Shown piece by piece: positions 53,604 through 62,305 of a stretch of 64,000 nucleotides of DNA. Made by a program: the position numbers and the translations under genes. Under the pieces are notes generated by a model. It was not told where the DNA came from and did not search any database. It saw only the letters and a list, made by a program, of their open reading frames with translations. Source of the stretch: CBDHDJ01 sp965261645. Lineage in GTDB: Bacteria; Pseudomonadota; Alphaproteobacteria; SHVV01. The stretch is from positions 930,001 to 994,000 of the forward strand of contig CBDHDJ010000003.1 in NCBI GenBank assembly GCA_965261645.1, read 5' to 3'. Each line of letters begins with the position of its first letter. The first letter of the stretch is position 1.

Positions 53604-54709
53604 CCGCCCGACCCCGTCATACCGGGATCGTCGTCAGCGACCTCGACGCCGCGCTCCACTTCTATGGCGAGCTTCTGGGCTTCGAGACCGTGCGCCGCGC
53701 CGAGGAATCCGGCGCCGCGCTCGGCAATATCCTCGCCCTCGATGGGACGCAGGTGACGACGATCAAGATGGAGGCGGGAAACGGCCAGATCGAGCTTCTC
53801 CACTTCGGTTCGCCCGCGCGCCAGGCCACGCGCAATGGCCAGTTGTCCGCCGATAGCCTCGGCCTCACCCACATCGCGGTCACCGTCGATGATCTCGATG
53901 CAACCTATGCGCGGATCGAGGCCGCGGGCGTGCGCTTCAATGCGCCGCCGCAGGTCTCCGCCGACGGCCTCGTCAAGCTCACTTACTGCCGTGACCCCGA
54001 CGGCAGCTTCGTCGAGCTAGTCGAGGTCCTGAACGGTACGAGCGCCCAGCCGACCAACCGCGGCGGTTTCGTCGAAGTTACCGAGGAGGGCTATACTGAT
54101 CTTCTCATCCGCCGGCTCAAGGGCGAGGAGGCGGAACTCACCTTCGTGCAGCAGTTCCGCGGCCTCCTCGCCGCGGATCTTAGGCCGGGCGCGAGCCTCC
54201 TCGATGTCGGCTGCGCCACCGGCTACGCGTACCACGGCTTCCGCGCGGCCGGCGTCGCCTGCACCTGCATCGACATCGAGGAGCGCTACCTCGCGATCGC
54301 CCGGGACTGGTTTGCGGGGCAACCCGAGGCGGAGTTCGCCAACCACGACATCACGGCTGGCCCGTATGATGGCTCCTTTGACATGGTGATCTGCAATGCC
54401 GTGCTCGATCACCTGCCGAGCCTCGAGCCCGCGCTCACGAACATGGCCGCTTCAGCCGGCGGCACGTTCATCCTGAGGACGTTTCTGGGCGAGCGGGAAG
54501 AGATATTCACGCGCGCGGCGCCCAACCCGCGCTACGCCGCGAGCCATCGCAAGTACTCCAACCAGTACGCCTTCCGCGACGTGCTCGCCAGCCTGGCGAA
54601 GGCCGGACTCAAAAGCGAGGTCGTCCGCGACCGCCATACCGACAGCCTGCCGCGCTGGGTCGACGGCGTCGCGCACGCCTTCTTCATCGTCCAGGCCAGG
54701 CGGGTCTGA
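53600..54709 (+). CDS. VOC (glyoxalase-fold) domain fused to a SAM methyltransferase
   Basis: 369 residues, GTG start overlapping the previous stop. Residues 1 to about 135 are a vicinal-oxygen-chelate domain (HTGIVVSDLDAALHFYGELL, LGLTHIAVTVDDLDATYARI, YCRDPDGSFVELVEVLN) with metal-type His and Glu positions. Residues about 150-369 are a class I methyltransferase (SLLDVGCATGYAYHGFRAAG). Methyltransferase motifs and the VOC fold on one chain are unusual. It may epimerise or bind and then methylate a small CoA or sugar substrate. Located between the aminotransferase and another methyltransferase. Confidence 0.85.
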   Translation: MTARPRHTGIVVSDLDAALHFYGELLGFETVRRAEESGAALGNILALDGTQVTTIKMEAGNGQIELLHFGSPARQATRNGQLSADSLGLTHIAVTVDDLDATYARIEAAGVRFNAPPQVSADGLVKLTYCRDPDGSFVELVEVLNGTSAQPTNRGGFVEVTEEGYTDLLIRRLKGEEAELTFVQQFRGLLAADLRPGASLLDVGCATGYAYHGFRAAGVACTCIDIEERYLAIARDWFAGQPEAEFANHDITAGPYDGSFDMVICNAVLDHLPSLEPALTNMAASAGGTFILRTFLGEREEIFTRAAPNPRYAASHRKYSNQYAFRDVLASLAKAGLKSEVVRDRHTDSLPRWVDGVAHAFFIVQARRV

Positions 54710-54754
54710 GGACCCGGCCCCGCTCTTACCTGAACACCCTCGGGAGACGACAGG

Positions 54755-55531
54755 ATGGAAAACACAGCCGTACAGACCGACAACGAGGGCCTCATCCCCC
54801 TTTATGACCGCATGTACAAGGACGGCACGCTCCGGTTCACGACCTCCATGCCCGAGACCTTCGCCATTCTCCACAAGACGGATTGGGCCGGCAAACGGGT
54901 CCTCGAGATCGGCTGCGGCGAGGGCAGCCTGGCGGCGATGATCGGTATGTGCGGAGCGGCCCATGTGGTGGCGGTCGATTTCGCCGAGTCCGGCATCCTC
55001 ACGGCGAAACGCAACTTCCATCTGCCCAACGTCGAGTTCCGCTGCTGCGATTTCCGTGGCGTCGAGGGCAAGTTCGACATCATTGCGATGGAAGGCACCA
55101 TCGAGCACATGGACGATCCGTTCGCAGCGCTCGAGGTCATGGCGAGCGAGCACCTCGAGCGCCCCGGCCAAATCGTCACCAGCTCGCCCTCGTTTCTCAA
55201 CCCGCGCGGCTACGTGTGGATGGCGCTTCAGCTTCTGTTCGACGTGCCGATGTCGCTGTCCGACCGGCATTTCCTCTGCCCCTTCGATCTCGCGGCGTTC
55301 GCCGCCAAGCTTGGGGCCGAGATCGACTATGTGTCGGTCGACCAGGACTGGGGGCACGGGCCGAAGCTGATCGAGGACTTTGACAAGCGGCTCAGAAATG
55401 CGCTCCGGGATCGCGGTCTGGATGGCGATGTGGACCGCTTCATCGCCTGGCTCGAAAAGACCACCGATCACGCCGCCTACACCGATTTTTCGGGCGCCAA
55501 CATCGTCTATGACCTCTGCTTCCCGCGTTAA
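54755..55531 (+). CDS. Class I SAM-dependent methyltransferase
   Basis: 258 residues from MENTAVQTDNEGLIPLYDRMY, after GGGAGACGACAGG. Motif I is VLEIGCGEGSLAAMIG, followed by VVAVDFAESGILTAKRNF and MEGTIEHMDDP. No substrate domain is recognised. Its position directly before the NeuB-like gene suggests methylation of the nonulosonate or its precursor. Confidence 0.85.
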   Translation: MENTAVQTDNEGLIPLYDRMYKDGTLRFTTSMPETFAILHKTDWAGKRVLEIGCGEGSLAAMIGMCGAAHVVAVDFAESGILTAKRNFHLPNVEFRCCDFRGVEGKFDIIAMEGTIEHMDDPFAALEVMASEHLERPGQIVTSSPSFLNPRGYVWMALQLLFDVPMSLSDRHFLCPFDLAAFAAKLGAEIDYVSVDQDWGHGPKLIEDFDKRLRNALRDRGLDGDVDRFIAWLEKTTDHAAYTDFSGANIVYDLCFPR

Positions 55532-55622
55532 GGATTTGGCAACCATGCTTTGGTACGACATGAACCCCGTGTCCCTCGATCGGGACGCGGCCACCGGGTT
55601 GGCAGAGGAAGGACGAGACCCC

Positions 55623-56555
55623 ATGGCATCCACACCGCGTGCAGATTCCAAGGTCGTCAGGCTGCGTGAGAGCGGCGCCGGCGGAGGGTCCGTACGGCTT
55701 CGCGCCGTCGGTGCGCCGGAGCGCGAACACCCGCGCCAACGCATCGCGGATCCTGCGCTTCCCGGCACGCCCTACCTCATCGCGGAGATCGGCATCAATC
55801 ACAATGGCTCGCTCGATCTCGCCCGCGAACTGATCGCCGCTGCGCACCGTGCCGGCTTCAACGCGGTCAAGTTCCAGAAACGGGCGATCGACAGGGTGTA
55901 CAGCCAGGAGATTCTGGACAAGCCGCGAGAAAGCCCCTGGGGAACCACGATGCGCGCGCAGAAAGAGGGGATCAAATTCGGTTACGACGACTACTGCGTG
56001 ATTGACCGGACCTGCCGCGAGCTCGGCATCGATTGGTCGGCCTCGGCCTGGGATCTGGAAAGCCAGGCATTTCTCCGCGACTTCGACGTCGCGTTCAACA
56101 AGGTCGCGTCCGCGATGCTGGGTCATGAAGCGTTTTTGCGCGACGTCGCCGCCGAGGGGCGCAAGACATTCATTTCCACCGGCATGTCGACGCTTGAGGA
56201 AATCGACGCCACGGTCGCCATCTTCGAGGAGGCCGAGTGCCCCTTCGAGCTCATGCACTGCAACAGCACCTACCCGCTTAAGGAAGCCGACGTCAATCTG
56301 CGCTGCATCTCGATGCTACGCGAGCGTTACGGCTGCAACGTCGGCTATTCCGGCCACGAAACGGCGCTCATCAAGGTGTGCGTCGCCGCGGTGGCCCTCG
56401 GCGCCACCTCGATCGAGCGCCACATTACGCTCGATCGCACGATGTACGGCTCGGACCGGGCGGCCTCGGTGGAGGTCCACGCGCTTGCCAATTTCGTCGA
56501 TGTGATGCGCACGATGCCCGAGACCCTCGGCACCGGCGAAAAGGCGATCACCTAA
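55623..56555 (+). CDS. NeuB-like nonulosonic acid synthase lacking the SAF domain
   Basis: 310 residues from MASTPRADSKVVRLRES at 55623, preceded by GGAAGGACGAG. The TIM-barrel catalytic domain starts near residue 45 (YLIAEIGINHNGSLDLARELI) and includes KFQKRAID, FISTGMSTLEEID, LMHCNSTYPLKEADVNL and GYSGHE. It condenses phosphoenolpyruvate with an N-acyl sugar. Standard enzymes continue with a 60-residue SAF/antifreeze-like domain that completes the neighbouring active site. Here the protein ends TLGTGEKAIT at the barrel edge. The 45-residue Arg-rich N-terminal extension is also unusual. Truncation or a short subtype are both possible. Confidence 0.85.
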   Translation: MASTPRADSKVVRLRESGAGGGSVRLRAVGAPEREHPRQRIADPALPGTPYLIAEIGINHNGSLDLARELIAAAHRAGFNAVKFQKRAIDRVYSQEILDKPRESPWGTTMRAQKEGIKFGYDDYCVIDRTCRELGIDWSASAWDLESQAFLRDFDVAFNKVASAMLGHEAFLRDVAAEGRKTFISTGMSTLEEIDATVAIFEEAECPFELMHCNSTYPLKEADVNLRCISMLRERYGCNVGYSGHETALIKVCVAAVALGATSIERHITLDRTMYGSDRAASVEVHALANFVDVMRTMPETLGTGEKAIT

Positions 56556-56705
56556 TCCGAGCGCGCGGTGCGGGAAAAGCTCCGCCGGGTGAACGACGGT
56601 CCGACCGGGTAGCCGCCCGGCTCGAGCCGTTCGTCCCGAGCACCACGGCCACAGACACCCAAAATGCATTGACTCGCGGAACCCGAACGGGTTCAACCCA
56701 GGTCG

Positions 56706-57437
56706 ATGACCCCCGAGATCGGTTTCATGCAGGGCCGGCTGAGCCCGCTCCACCAGGACCGCATCCAGGCCTTTCCCTGGAATCACTGGCGAGAAGAATT
56801 CGCTCTCGCGGGGCGTTTGCACTTTCCGTTCCTTGAATGGACGCTCGATCGTGAGGGCCTCGACGATAATCCTCTGATGACGGACGCGGGTCGCGATGAA
56901 GTTTGCCGCTTGATGGCGGATCACGGCGTCGCAGTTCCCTCGCTCACCGGCGACTGCTTCATGCAGGCGCCATTTCACCAAGAGACGGGCGGGGGGCGGT
57001 TGCGAGATCGCCGGGACGAGGACTCCTTCAACGAAGGTCTGTCACGCATCGGCCCGAACCTCGAGAAACATACGATCCGAATCTTGATCGAAAGCAACTA
57101 TCCCCCCGCCAAACTCGCACGCTTGATCGCACCGCTCCCTGCCAATCTGTTCGGCATCAACTACGACACCGGCAATTCGGCGGCTCTCGGCCACGACCCG
57201 GCGGAGGAACTCGCCGCCTATGGCGAGCGCATCGGCAACGTGCACCTCAAGGACCGCCTGCGGGGCGGGCACACGGTTCCGCTTGGCGAGGGAGACACGG
57301 ATTTCGCCGCTGTCTTCGGCGGCCTGGCGAGAGCGCGCTATGGCGGACGCTTTGTCCGCCAGCTAGCCTTCCGTAGCGATCTTGGTAGTTCTATGACGCA
57401 GAAAAACCCTAGGTTACCTTTGCCATTTGCAGCTTGA
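56706..57437 (+). pseudogene. TIM-barrel sugar isomerase, internally deleted and truncated
   Basis: 243 residues as read, from MTPEIGFMQGRLSPLHQDRIQ. It belongs to the AP-endonuclease-2-like sugar phosphate isomerase/epimerase family (LFGINYDTGNSAALGHDPAEE, NVHLKDRLRGGHTVPLGEG). About 25 residues expected between QAPFHQE and EDSFNEGL are missing in frame. The family C-terminus is replaced after FVRQLAF by unrelated residues. The loss begins where the integrase region starts, so the element probably cut the gene. Confidence 0.7.
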
Positions 57438-57498
57438 CGCTTCCACCGAGTGCCACTACGTTCTCATATATAGAGTGGTATCGAATGAGGGAACGTCA

Positions 57499-58698
57499 TT
57501 GGCTGGGAAACTAACAGCGAGGTTCGCGGAGACTGTAACGAAGCCGGGACGGCACGGCGACGGCAATGGCCTGTATCTCGTGGTCAAGCCGAGCGGCGCG
57601 AGGTCCTGGGTTCTGCGCACCGTCGTGCGCGGGCGGCGGTGCGACATGGGCCTTGGCGGCTTTCCTCTGGTCTCGCTGGCCGAAGCCCGAGAGGCGGCTT
57701 TCGCGAACCGCAAGCTGGCCCGTGCGGGAGGCGATCCGCTGGCGCTCAAGCGACGGTCGGACGTCCCGGTCTTCAAGGAAGTCGCCCGGACCGTCATCAA
57801 AATCCACAAGCCGACGTGGCGCGATGGCGGCAAGTCCGCCGGTCAATGGGAGTCATCGTTGCAACAGTATGCCTTTCCGCGTCTCGCGGGCAGGCCAGTG
57901 GACACGATCACCACGGCTGACGTGATGGCGGTCTTGCTGCCGATATGGACCGAAAAGTCCGTGACCGCCCGCCGTGTTCGCCAGCGCATCAGCGCGATCA
58001 TGAAGTGGGCAGTCGCGCAGGGGTATCGCGGCGACAATCCTGCCGGCGACGCCATCGCGTCCGCGTTGCCGAGAGTAGGCAACAGACGTCGTCATTTCCG
58101 GTCCGTTCATCACACCGAGGCCGGCGACGCGATCAGGGCGGTGAGGGAAGCGCAGGGTTTGCTCTCGGCGCGGCTGGCGTTCGAGTTCCTGGTTCTGACG
58201 GCTGCGCGTTCCGGCGAGGTCCGGGGTGCATCGTGGTCCGAGTTCGACATGGAAGCGGAGACCTGGACGATCCCGGACGAGCGGATGAAGGGCGGACGAG
58301 AGCATCGCGTGCCGCTATCGATCCGGGCCCTGGCGATCCTCGAAGAGGCGCGGACGCTCGATAACGGCAGTGGCCTGGTGTTTCCGGCCCCGGCCGGGCG
58401 GAAGCCCATGTCCGATTCGGTGCTTTCGAAGCTGTTGCGTGGGCTCGATATTGACGCTGTTCCGCACGGCTTCCGTTCGACCTTTCGGGACTGGTGCTCG
58501 GAATCCGCGCGCGTGCCGCGTGAGGTGGCGGAAGCCTGCCTCGCCCACGTCGTGAAAGGTGTCGAGGGCGCCTATGCCCGGTCGGATCTGCTGGACCTGC
58601 GGCGCAAGCTAATGGAACGCTGGGCCGCATATCTGGCGGCCGATGCCGGCGACACGGTGGTTCCGATGGCCCGGCCATCGAGGGAAACAAGCCATTGA
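57499..58698 (+). CDS. Tyrosine site-specific integrase, P4/DUF4102 type
   Basis: 399 residues, TTG start at 57499 preceded by GAGGGA; a GTG at 57475 is an alternative. The N-terminal DUF4102 arm is GNGLYLVVKPSGARSWVLR, with LGGFPLVSLAEAREAA. The catalytic domain has the first Arg in TAARSGEVRGA, H-x-x-R in HGFRSTFRDW, and the nucleophilic Tyr in VEGAYARSDLLD. It marks an integrated element. No tRNA target or att repeat is evident beside it. Confidence 0.92.
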   Translation: MAGKLTARFAETVTKPGRHGDGNGLYLVVKPSGARSWVLRTVVRGRRCDMGLGGFPLVSLAEAREAAFANRKLARAGGDPLALKRRSDVPVFKEVARTVIKIHKPTWRDGGKSAGQWESSLQQYAFPRLAGRPVDTITTADVMAVLLPIWTEKSVTARRVRQRISAIMKWAVAQGYRGDNPAGDAIASALPRVGNRRRHFRSVHHTEAGDAIRAVREAQGLLSARLAFEFLVLTAARSGEVRGASWSEFDMEAETWTIPDERMKGGREHRVPLSIRALAILEEARTLDNGSGLVFPAPAGRKPMSDSVLSKLLRGLDIDAVPHGFRSTFRDWCSESARVPREVAEACLAHVVKGVEGAYARSDLLDLRRKLMERWAAYLAADAGDTVVPMARPSRETSH

Positions 58699-58707
58699 GC
58701 CGGGCGA

Positions 58708-58992
58708 ATGCACTATCAGAGACCAAGCGCGAATACAAAGAAGCCGATCAAGCGCGAGTACAAAGAAGCCAAGAAGACCGCCCGCGCGTATCTGCGAGCC
58801 ATGGGGGTACTGGGGCCGGGAATCCGGACTGACGAGTATCGCGAGCGTGAGGTCCGGGCGATTCGGCGTGTGATCGTGCAGGGCAAAATGGGAGAAGGTG
58901 ATTTTCCCAACGATCCGTTTGCGGTTGACGCCGCTCTTCTCGGATACCGGTATCTGCACCTGTCTGACGTCAGCGCCTTTGGGACAAATTGA
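58708..58992 (+). CDS. Small basic ORF after the integrase
   Basis: 94 residues (MHYQRPSANTKKPIKREYKEAKK..., ending YLHLSDVSAFGTN). A near-duplicated stretch encodes the repeated REYKEA-like segment. Composition and codon use look coding, but no family is recognised. The left end of the IS3 element overlaps its last bases. It may be cargo of the integrase element. Confidence 0.4.
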   Translation: MHYQRPSANTKKPIKREYKEAKKTARAYLRAMGVLGPGIRTDEYREREVRAIRRVIVQGKMGEGDFPNDPFAVDAALLGYRYLHLSDVSAFGTN

Positions 58993-59047
58993 GGTAATTG
59001 CATACCGGAGGATTTCTGGCTCATCGTAGTGACCGAAGGGAACGAAG

Positions 59048-59422
59048 ATGAGACAGAAATCAATGAGCAAGAACGACCCGGCGGATGGAACGGTTCGGGA
59101 TATTCGCCGCAAGACAACCAAGCAGTATACGGCTGGGGAGAAGACCCGGATCGTGGTGTCGGGCCTGCGCGGCGAGGAGAGCATCGCCGCCTTGTGCCGC
59201 CGCGAGGGCATCGCCGAGGGTCTGTATTACAGCTGGTCGAAAGAGTTTTTGGAAGCGGGCAAGAAGCGGCTCGCCGGCGACACCGGGCGCCAAGCGACCT
59301 CGGGCGAGGTTAAAGGCCTGCGCCAGGAGATGCGCGACTTGAAGGAGTTGGTCGCCGAACTTTCGCTGGAGAACCGGCTTCTCAAAAAAAACATGATCGG
59401 GCATGGGGGAGACGAGGAATGA
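59048..59422 (+). CDS. IS3-family transposase OrfA (HTH and leucine zipper)
   Basis: 124 residues from MRQKSMSKNDPADG. The helix-turn-helix region is EKTRIVVSGLRGEESIAALCR followed by EGIAEGLYYSWSKEF. A C-terminal coiled coil has a heptad Leu pattern (LRQEMRDLKELVAELSLENRLL). ATGA overlap with orfB. Confidence 0.88.
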   Translation: MRQKSMSKNDPADGTVRDIRRKTTKQYTAGEKTRIVVSGLRGEESIAALCRREGIAEGLYYSWSKEFLEAGKKRLAGDTGRQATSGEVKGLRQEMRDLKELVAELSLENRLLKKNMIGHGGDEE

Positions 59423-60399
59423 GGTATCCCGCATCCGAGAAGCTGGAGATCATCCGCCTGGTCGAGCAGTCCCACCTGGGCGTCGGGTCCACTTTGGACA
59501 AGCTGGGCATTCCGAAGACCACCTTTTATCGCTGGTACGATCGCTTTCTGGCCTTTGGCGACGCCGGTCTTGAGGATCGCAACAGCAGCCCAGGCCGGGT
59601 GTGGAACCGGATCCCGGATGATGTCCGGGGGCAGATCATCGATCTTGCCCTGGAGGAGACGCAACTGTCGCCCCGGGAACTGGCCGTCAGGTTTACGGAC
59701 ACCAGGGGCTACTTTGTCTCGGAAGCCTCGGTTTACCGGCTTCTCAAGGCCCACGACCTGATCACCAGCCCCGCTTTCGTGGTCATCAAGGCAGCCGATG
59801 AGTTCCGCGACAAGACCACGGCGCCGAACCAGCTGTGGCAGACCGACTTCACCTATCTCAAGGTCATCGGCTGGGGCTGGTTTTACCTGTCGACCATCCT
59901 GGACGACTATTCCCGCTACATCATTGCTTGGAAGCTCTGCACCAACATGACGGCGGACGATGTGACGGCAACACTGAAGTTGGCGCTAGAAGCCTCAGGC
60001 TGCAATCGCGCCAATGTCGTCCACAAGCCGAAGCTGCTCAGCGACAACGGCTCGTCCTATATCTCCGGCGATCTGGCTGAATGGCTCGAGGACCACGGTA
60101 TGGATCACGTTCGGGGCGCACCGTATCACCCGCAAACCCAGGGCAAGATCGAGCGCTGGCATCAAACGCTGAAGAACCGGATCCTGCTTGAAAATTATTA
60201 TCTACCCGGCAATCTCGAAAACCAGATCAGCGCCTTCGTCGATCACTACAACAACCAACGCTACCACGAGAGCATCGGCAACGTAACTCCAGCCAACGCC
60301 TACTTTGGACGCCACACCGCCATCATCGAAAAGAGAAAAAAGATCAAAAAACTGACCCCCCAAAACCGCCGCTTGAACCATCAAAGCCAAGCGGCTTAA
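59419..60399 (+). CDS. IS3-family transposase OrfB (DDE integrase)
   Basis: 326 residues. An N-terminal HTH_21-like region precedes the integrase core. Catalytic acids are in LWQTDFTYL, LLSDNGSSY and GKIERWHQTLKN, all intact. Overlap with orfA (ATGA) here gives coupled translation instead of the usual -1 frameshift fusion, although a fusion product is still possible. Confidence 0.9.
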   Translation: MRYPASEKLEIIRLVEQSHLGVGSTLDKLGIPKTTFYRWYDRFLAFGDAGLEDRNSSPGRVWNRIPDDVRGQIIDLALEETQLSPRELAVRFTDTRGYFVSEASVYRLLKAHDLITSPAFVVIKAADEFRDKTTAPNQLWQTDFTYLKVIGWGWFYLSTILDDYSRYIIAWKLCTNMTADDVTATLKLALEASGCNRANVVHKPKLLSDNGSSYISGDLAEWLEDHGMDHVRGAPYHPQTQGKIERWHQTLKNRILLENYYLPGNLENQISAFVDHYNNQRYHESIGNVTPANAYFGRHTAIIEKRKKIKKLTPQNRRLNHQSQAA

Positions 60400-60462
60400 C
60401 ATCAAACAAAGATGAGCCAGATCCTCCCTATGAAACACGCTCAACAGTCCCATTTGTTTTGA

Positions 60463-61843
60463 TGATGGACACTGGGTGACGGGCTGAGAGAAGGAGGTGG
60501 CGTATCGTGGGGGGTGACGAAGCCTCCCGGTCTCCAAGCAAGGAGTGATACGCCATGACGGAAGATAGTGTTGTCGCGCTGCACCATCCAGGGGTGACGG
60601 CCGATCCGCTGACCGAAGTACTCCGCGCCGGAGCTCGCGAGCTCCTGGCACGAGCCATTGAAGCGGAGGTTGCCGCCGTGCTGGCGGCGCATGAACATCT
60701 GAAGACCGAAGACGGCCGCCGGCGCCTGGTGCGTCATGGCCACGGGCCGGAACGGGCGATCCTGACTGGCATTGGTCCTGTGTCTGTGCGGCGCCCGAAG
60801 GTCCGGGACCGTGGCAGCGTCGGAGGAGAGCGCATCCGTTTCACGTTGGCCATTCTGCCCCGTTTCGCGCGGCGGACGCGGTCGCTGGATGCGGTTTTGC
60901 CGACGCTCTACCTTCGTGGCGTATCCAGCGGGGACTTCCAGGAGGCGCTGGAGGCGTTGCTCGGCAAGGACGCCTCTGGCTTGTCGGCGCAGGTGATCGG
61001 CCGCCTGAAGGCGGAGTGGGAGGCCGAGCACGAGCGCTGGCGCCGGCGCGACCTGTCGGCCCGACGCTACGTCTACATGTGGGCCGATGGCATCTATCTC
61101 CAGGGTCGGCTGGAGGACGAGAAGCAATGCATTCTGGTCCTCATCGGCGCCACGCCGGAGGGACGCAAGGAACTCGTGGGCTTCCAGGCGGGGGTGCGCG
61201 AGAGCGCCCAGAGCTGGCGTGAGTTGCTGGCATGCCTGCGCGGGCGCGGGCTCACGATTGGTCCCGAGCTCGCCATCGGCGATGGCGCTCTGGGCTTCTG
61301 GAAGGCGCTGGAGGAGATCTTTCCCGACACCCGCCGCCAGCGCTGCTGGGTCCACAAGACAGCCAATGTCTTGAACAAGCTGCCGAAGTCGCGACAAACG
61401 GCCGCCAAAGCTGCCCTGCATGATATCTGGATGGCGGATGGCCGCGCCGAGGCCGAGAGGGCGATGAATACTTTCGCCGCCAAGTACGACGCCAAATACC
61501 CCCAAGCCGTCGCCTGCTTGACAAAGGACCGCGACGCCTTGCTGGCCTTCTACGACTTCCCGGCCGAGCACTGGCGGCATATCAGGACGACCAATCCAAT
61601 CGAAAGCGTCTTCGCTACCGTCCGCCACCGCACCGTGCGCACCAAGGGCTGCTTGTCTCACGGGACAACTCTGGCCATGGTCTTCAAGCTGATCACCACC
61701 GCCAGCAAGACCTGGCGGCGGCTCATGGGAAACAATCAGTTGCCCAAGGTCATCGAAGGTGTGAGATTCAAAGACGGTATGCAGATCGACGAAACCAAAA
61801 CTCGCGCCGCCGCCTGATCACGCCGTCACCCAAAATCGGGCAT
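60463..61843 (+). mobile_element. IS256-family insertion sequence
   Basis: Inverted ends share a perfect GGGTGACGG core (60474-60482 and complement 61823-61831), with weaker similarity outside it. Outer limits are approximate. It carries an intact transposase. It cut into the 3' part of an IS6-family transposase on the right. Confidence 0.75.
60555..61817 (+). CDS. IS256-family transposase (mutator type)
   Basis: 420 residues from MTEDSVVALHHPGVTADPL. DDE acids lie in YMWADGIYLQGR, LAIGDGALGFW and TTNPIESVFATVRHRT, all intact; the last motif is the family signature. A GGAG site precedes the start. It appears functional. Confidence 0.93.
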   Translation: MTEDSVVALHHPGVTADPLTEVLRAGARELLARAIEAEVAAVLAAHEHLKTEDGRRRLVRHGHGPERAILTGIGPVSVRRPKVRDRGSVGGERIRFTLAILPRFARRTRSLDAVLPTLYLRGVSSGDFQEALEALLGKDASGLSAQVIGRLKAEWEAEHERWRRRDLSARRYVYMWADGIYLQGRLEDEKQCILVLIGATPEGRKELVGFQAGVRESAQSWRELLACLRGRGLTIGPELAIGDGALGFWKALEEIFPDTRRQRCWVHKTANVLNKLPKSRQTAAKAALHDIWMADGRAEAERAMNTFAAKYDAKYPQAVACLTKDRDALLAFYDFPAEHWRHIRTTNPIESVFATVRHRTVRTKGCLSHGTTLAMVFKLITTASKTWRRLMGNNQLPKVIEGVRFKDGMQIDETKTRAAA

Positions 61844-62223
61844 AACTCGATTGTTCGCCCGCAATCCCTGATCGTGAATAGCGGTAAGTCGCTCTTTGCG
61901 GATCGCAACAGCGTAGGATTTGAGCTTGTCCGTGGTAATGCGCTTCGGCGCAAAGCCCTGCTTCTTCAGCAGCTTCCGCAGCAACCTCTGCGCCGATCGG
62001 GCGCAGCGTCGTGGCTGGACCAGGAAGTCGAGAACTTCACCTTCGTCGTCGACCGCCCGCCACAGCCAATGTCTTCGACCGCGGATCCTGATGACCATTT
62101 CGTCAAGGTGCCAACGAGCACTGGCACGTGGACGGCTGCGGCGAAGATTGCCTGAGATCAGGCGCCCGAATTTCAGAAACCAGCGTCGCACCGTCTCGTT
62201 CGAGACATCGATACCGCGCTCGG
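61843..62223 (-). pseudogene. IS6-family transposase fragment
   Basis: Internal part only: SERGIDVSNETVRRWFLKFG through HLDEMVIRIRG, VQPRRCARSAQRLLRKLL and ITTDKLKSYAVA to LRANNR. It contains two of the three DDE acids. The third (normally in NNRAENSH) is lost at the IS256 junction near 61850. The N-terminus is separated by the group II intron inserted before SERG, at the codon that would read Ala. Confidence 0.85.
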
Positions 62224-62296
62224 ATCGCGGTAGGGAAGCGGGTTGCCCCGCTCCCCCCGCACAGATCCGTGCAGGCACGTTGATGCACACGGCTCC
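62224..62296 (-). ncRNA. Group II intron domains V and VI
   Basis: Domain V runs from GAGCCGTGTGCATC on the minus strand with the pairing arm CACGGATC and catalytic AGC. Domain VI follows, with GGGAGCGGG / CCCGCTTCCC pairing around GCAA and the CTACC bulge supplying the branch A. The intron ends CGAT. Confidence 0.75.
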
Positions 62297-62305
62297 TCCC
62301 TCAGG

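Larger units (their letters stand above)
58990..60443 (+). mobile_element. IS3-family insertion sequence
   Basis: Imperfect terminal repeats start TGAG at 58990 and end CTCA at 60443, with a shared GGAGGAT-CTGGCTCATC core on both sides. Two ORFs with an ATGA overlap encode orfA and orfB. No clear 3-bp target duplication is seen, so it may have recombined after insertion. Confidence 0.75.

Noticed and set aside
57350..57500. tRNA attachment site for the P4-type integrase
   Set aside because: No tRNA-like sequence or direct repeat is found at the junction or in the following kilobases.
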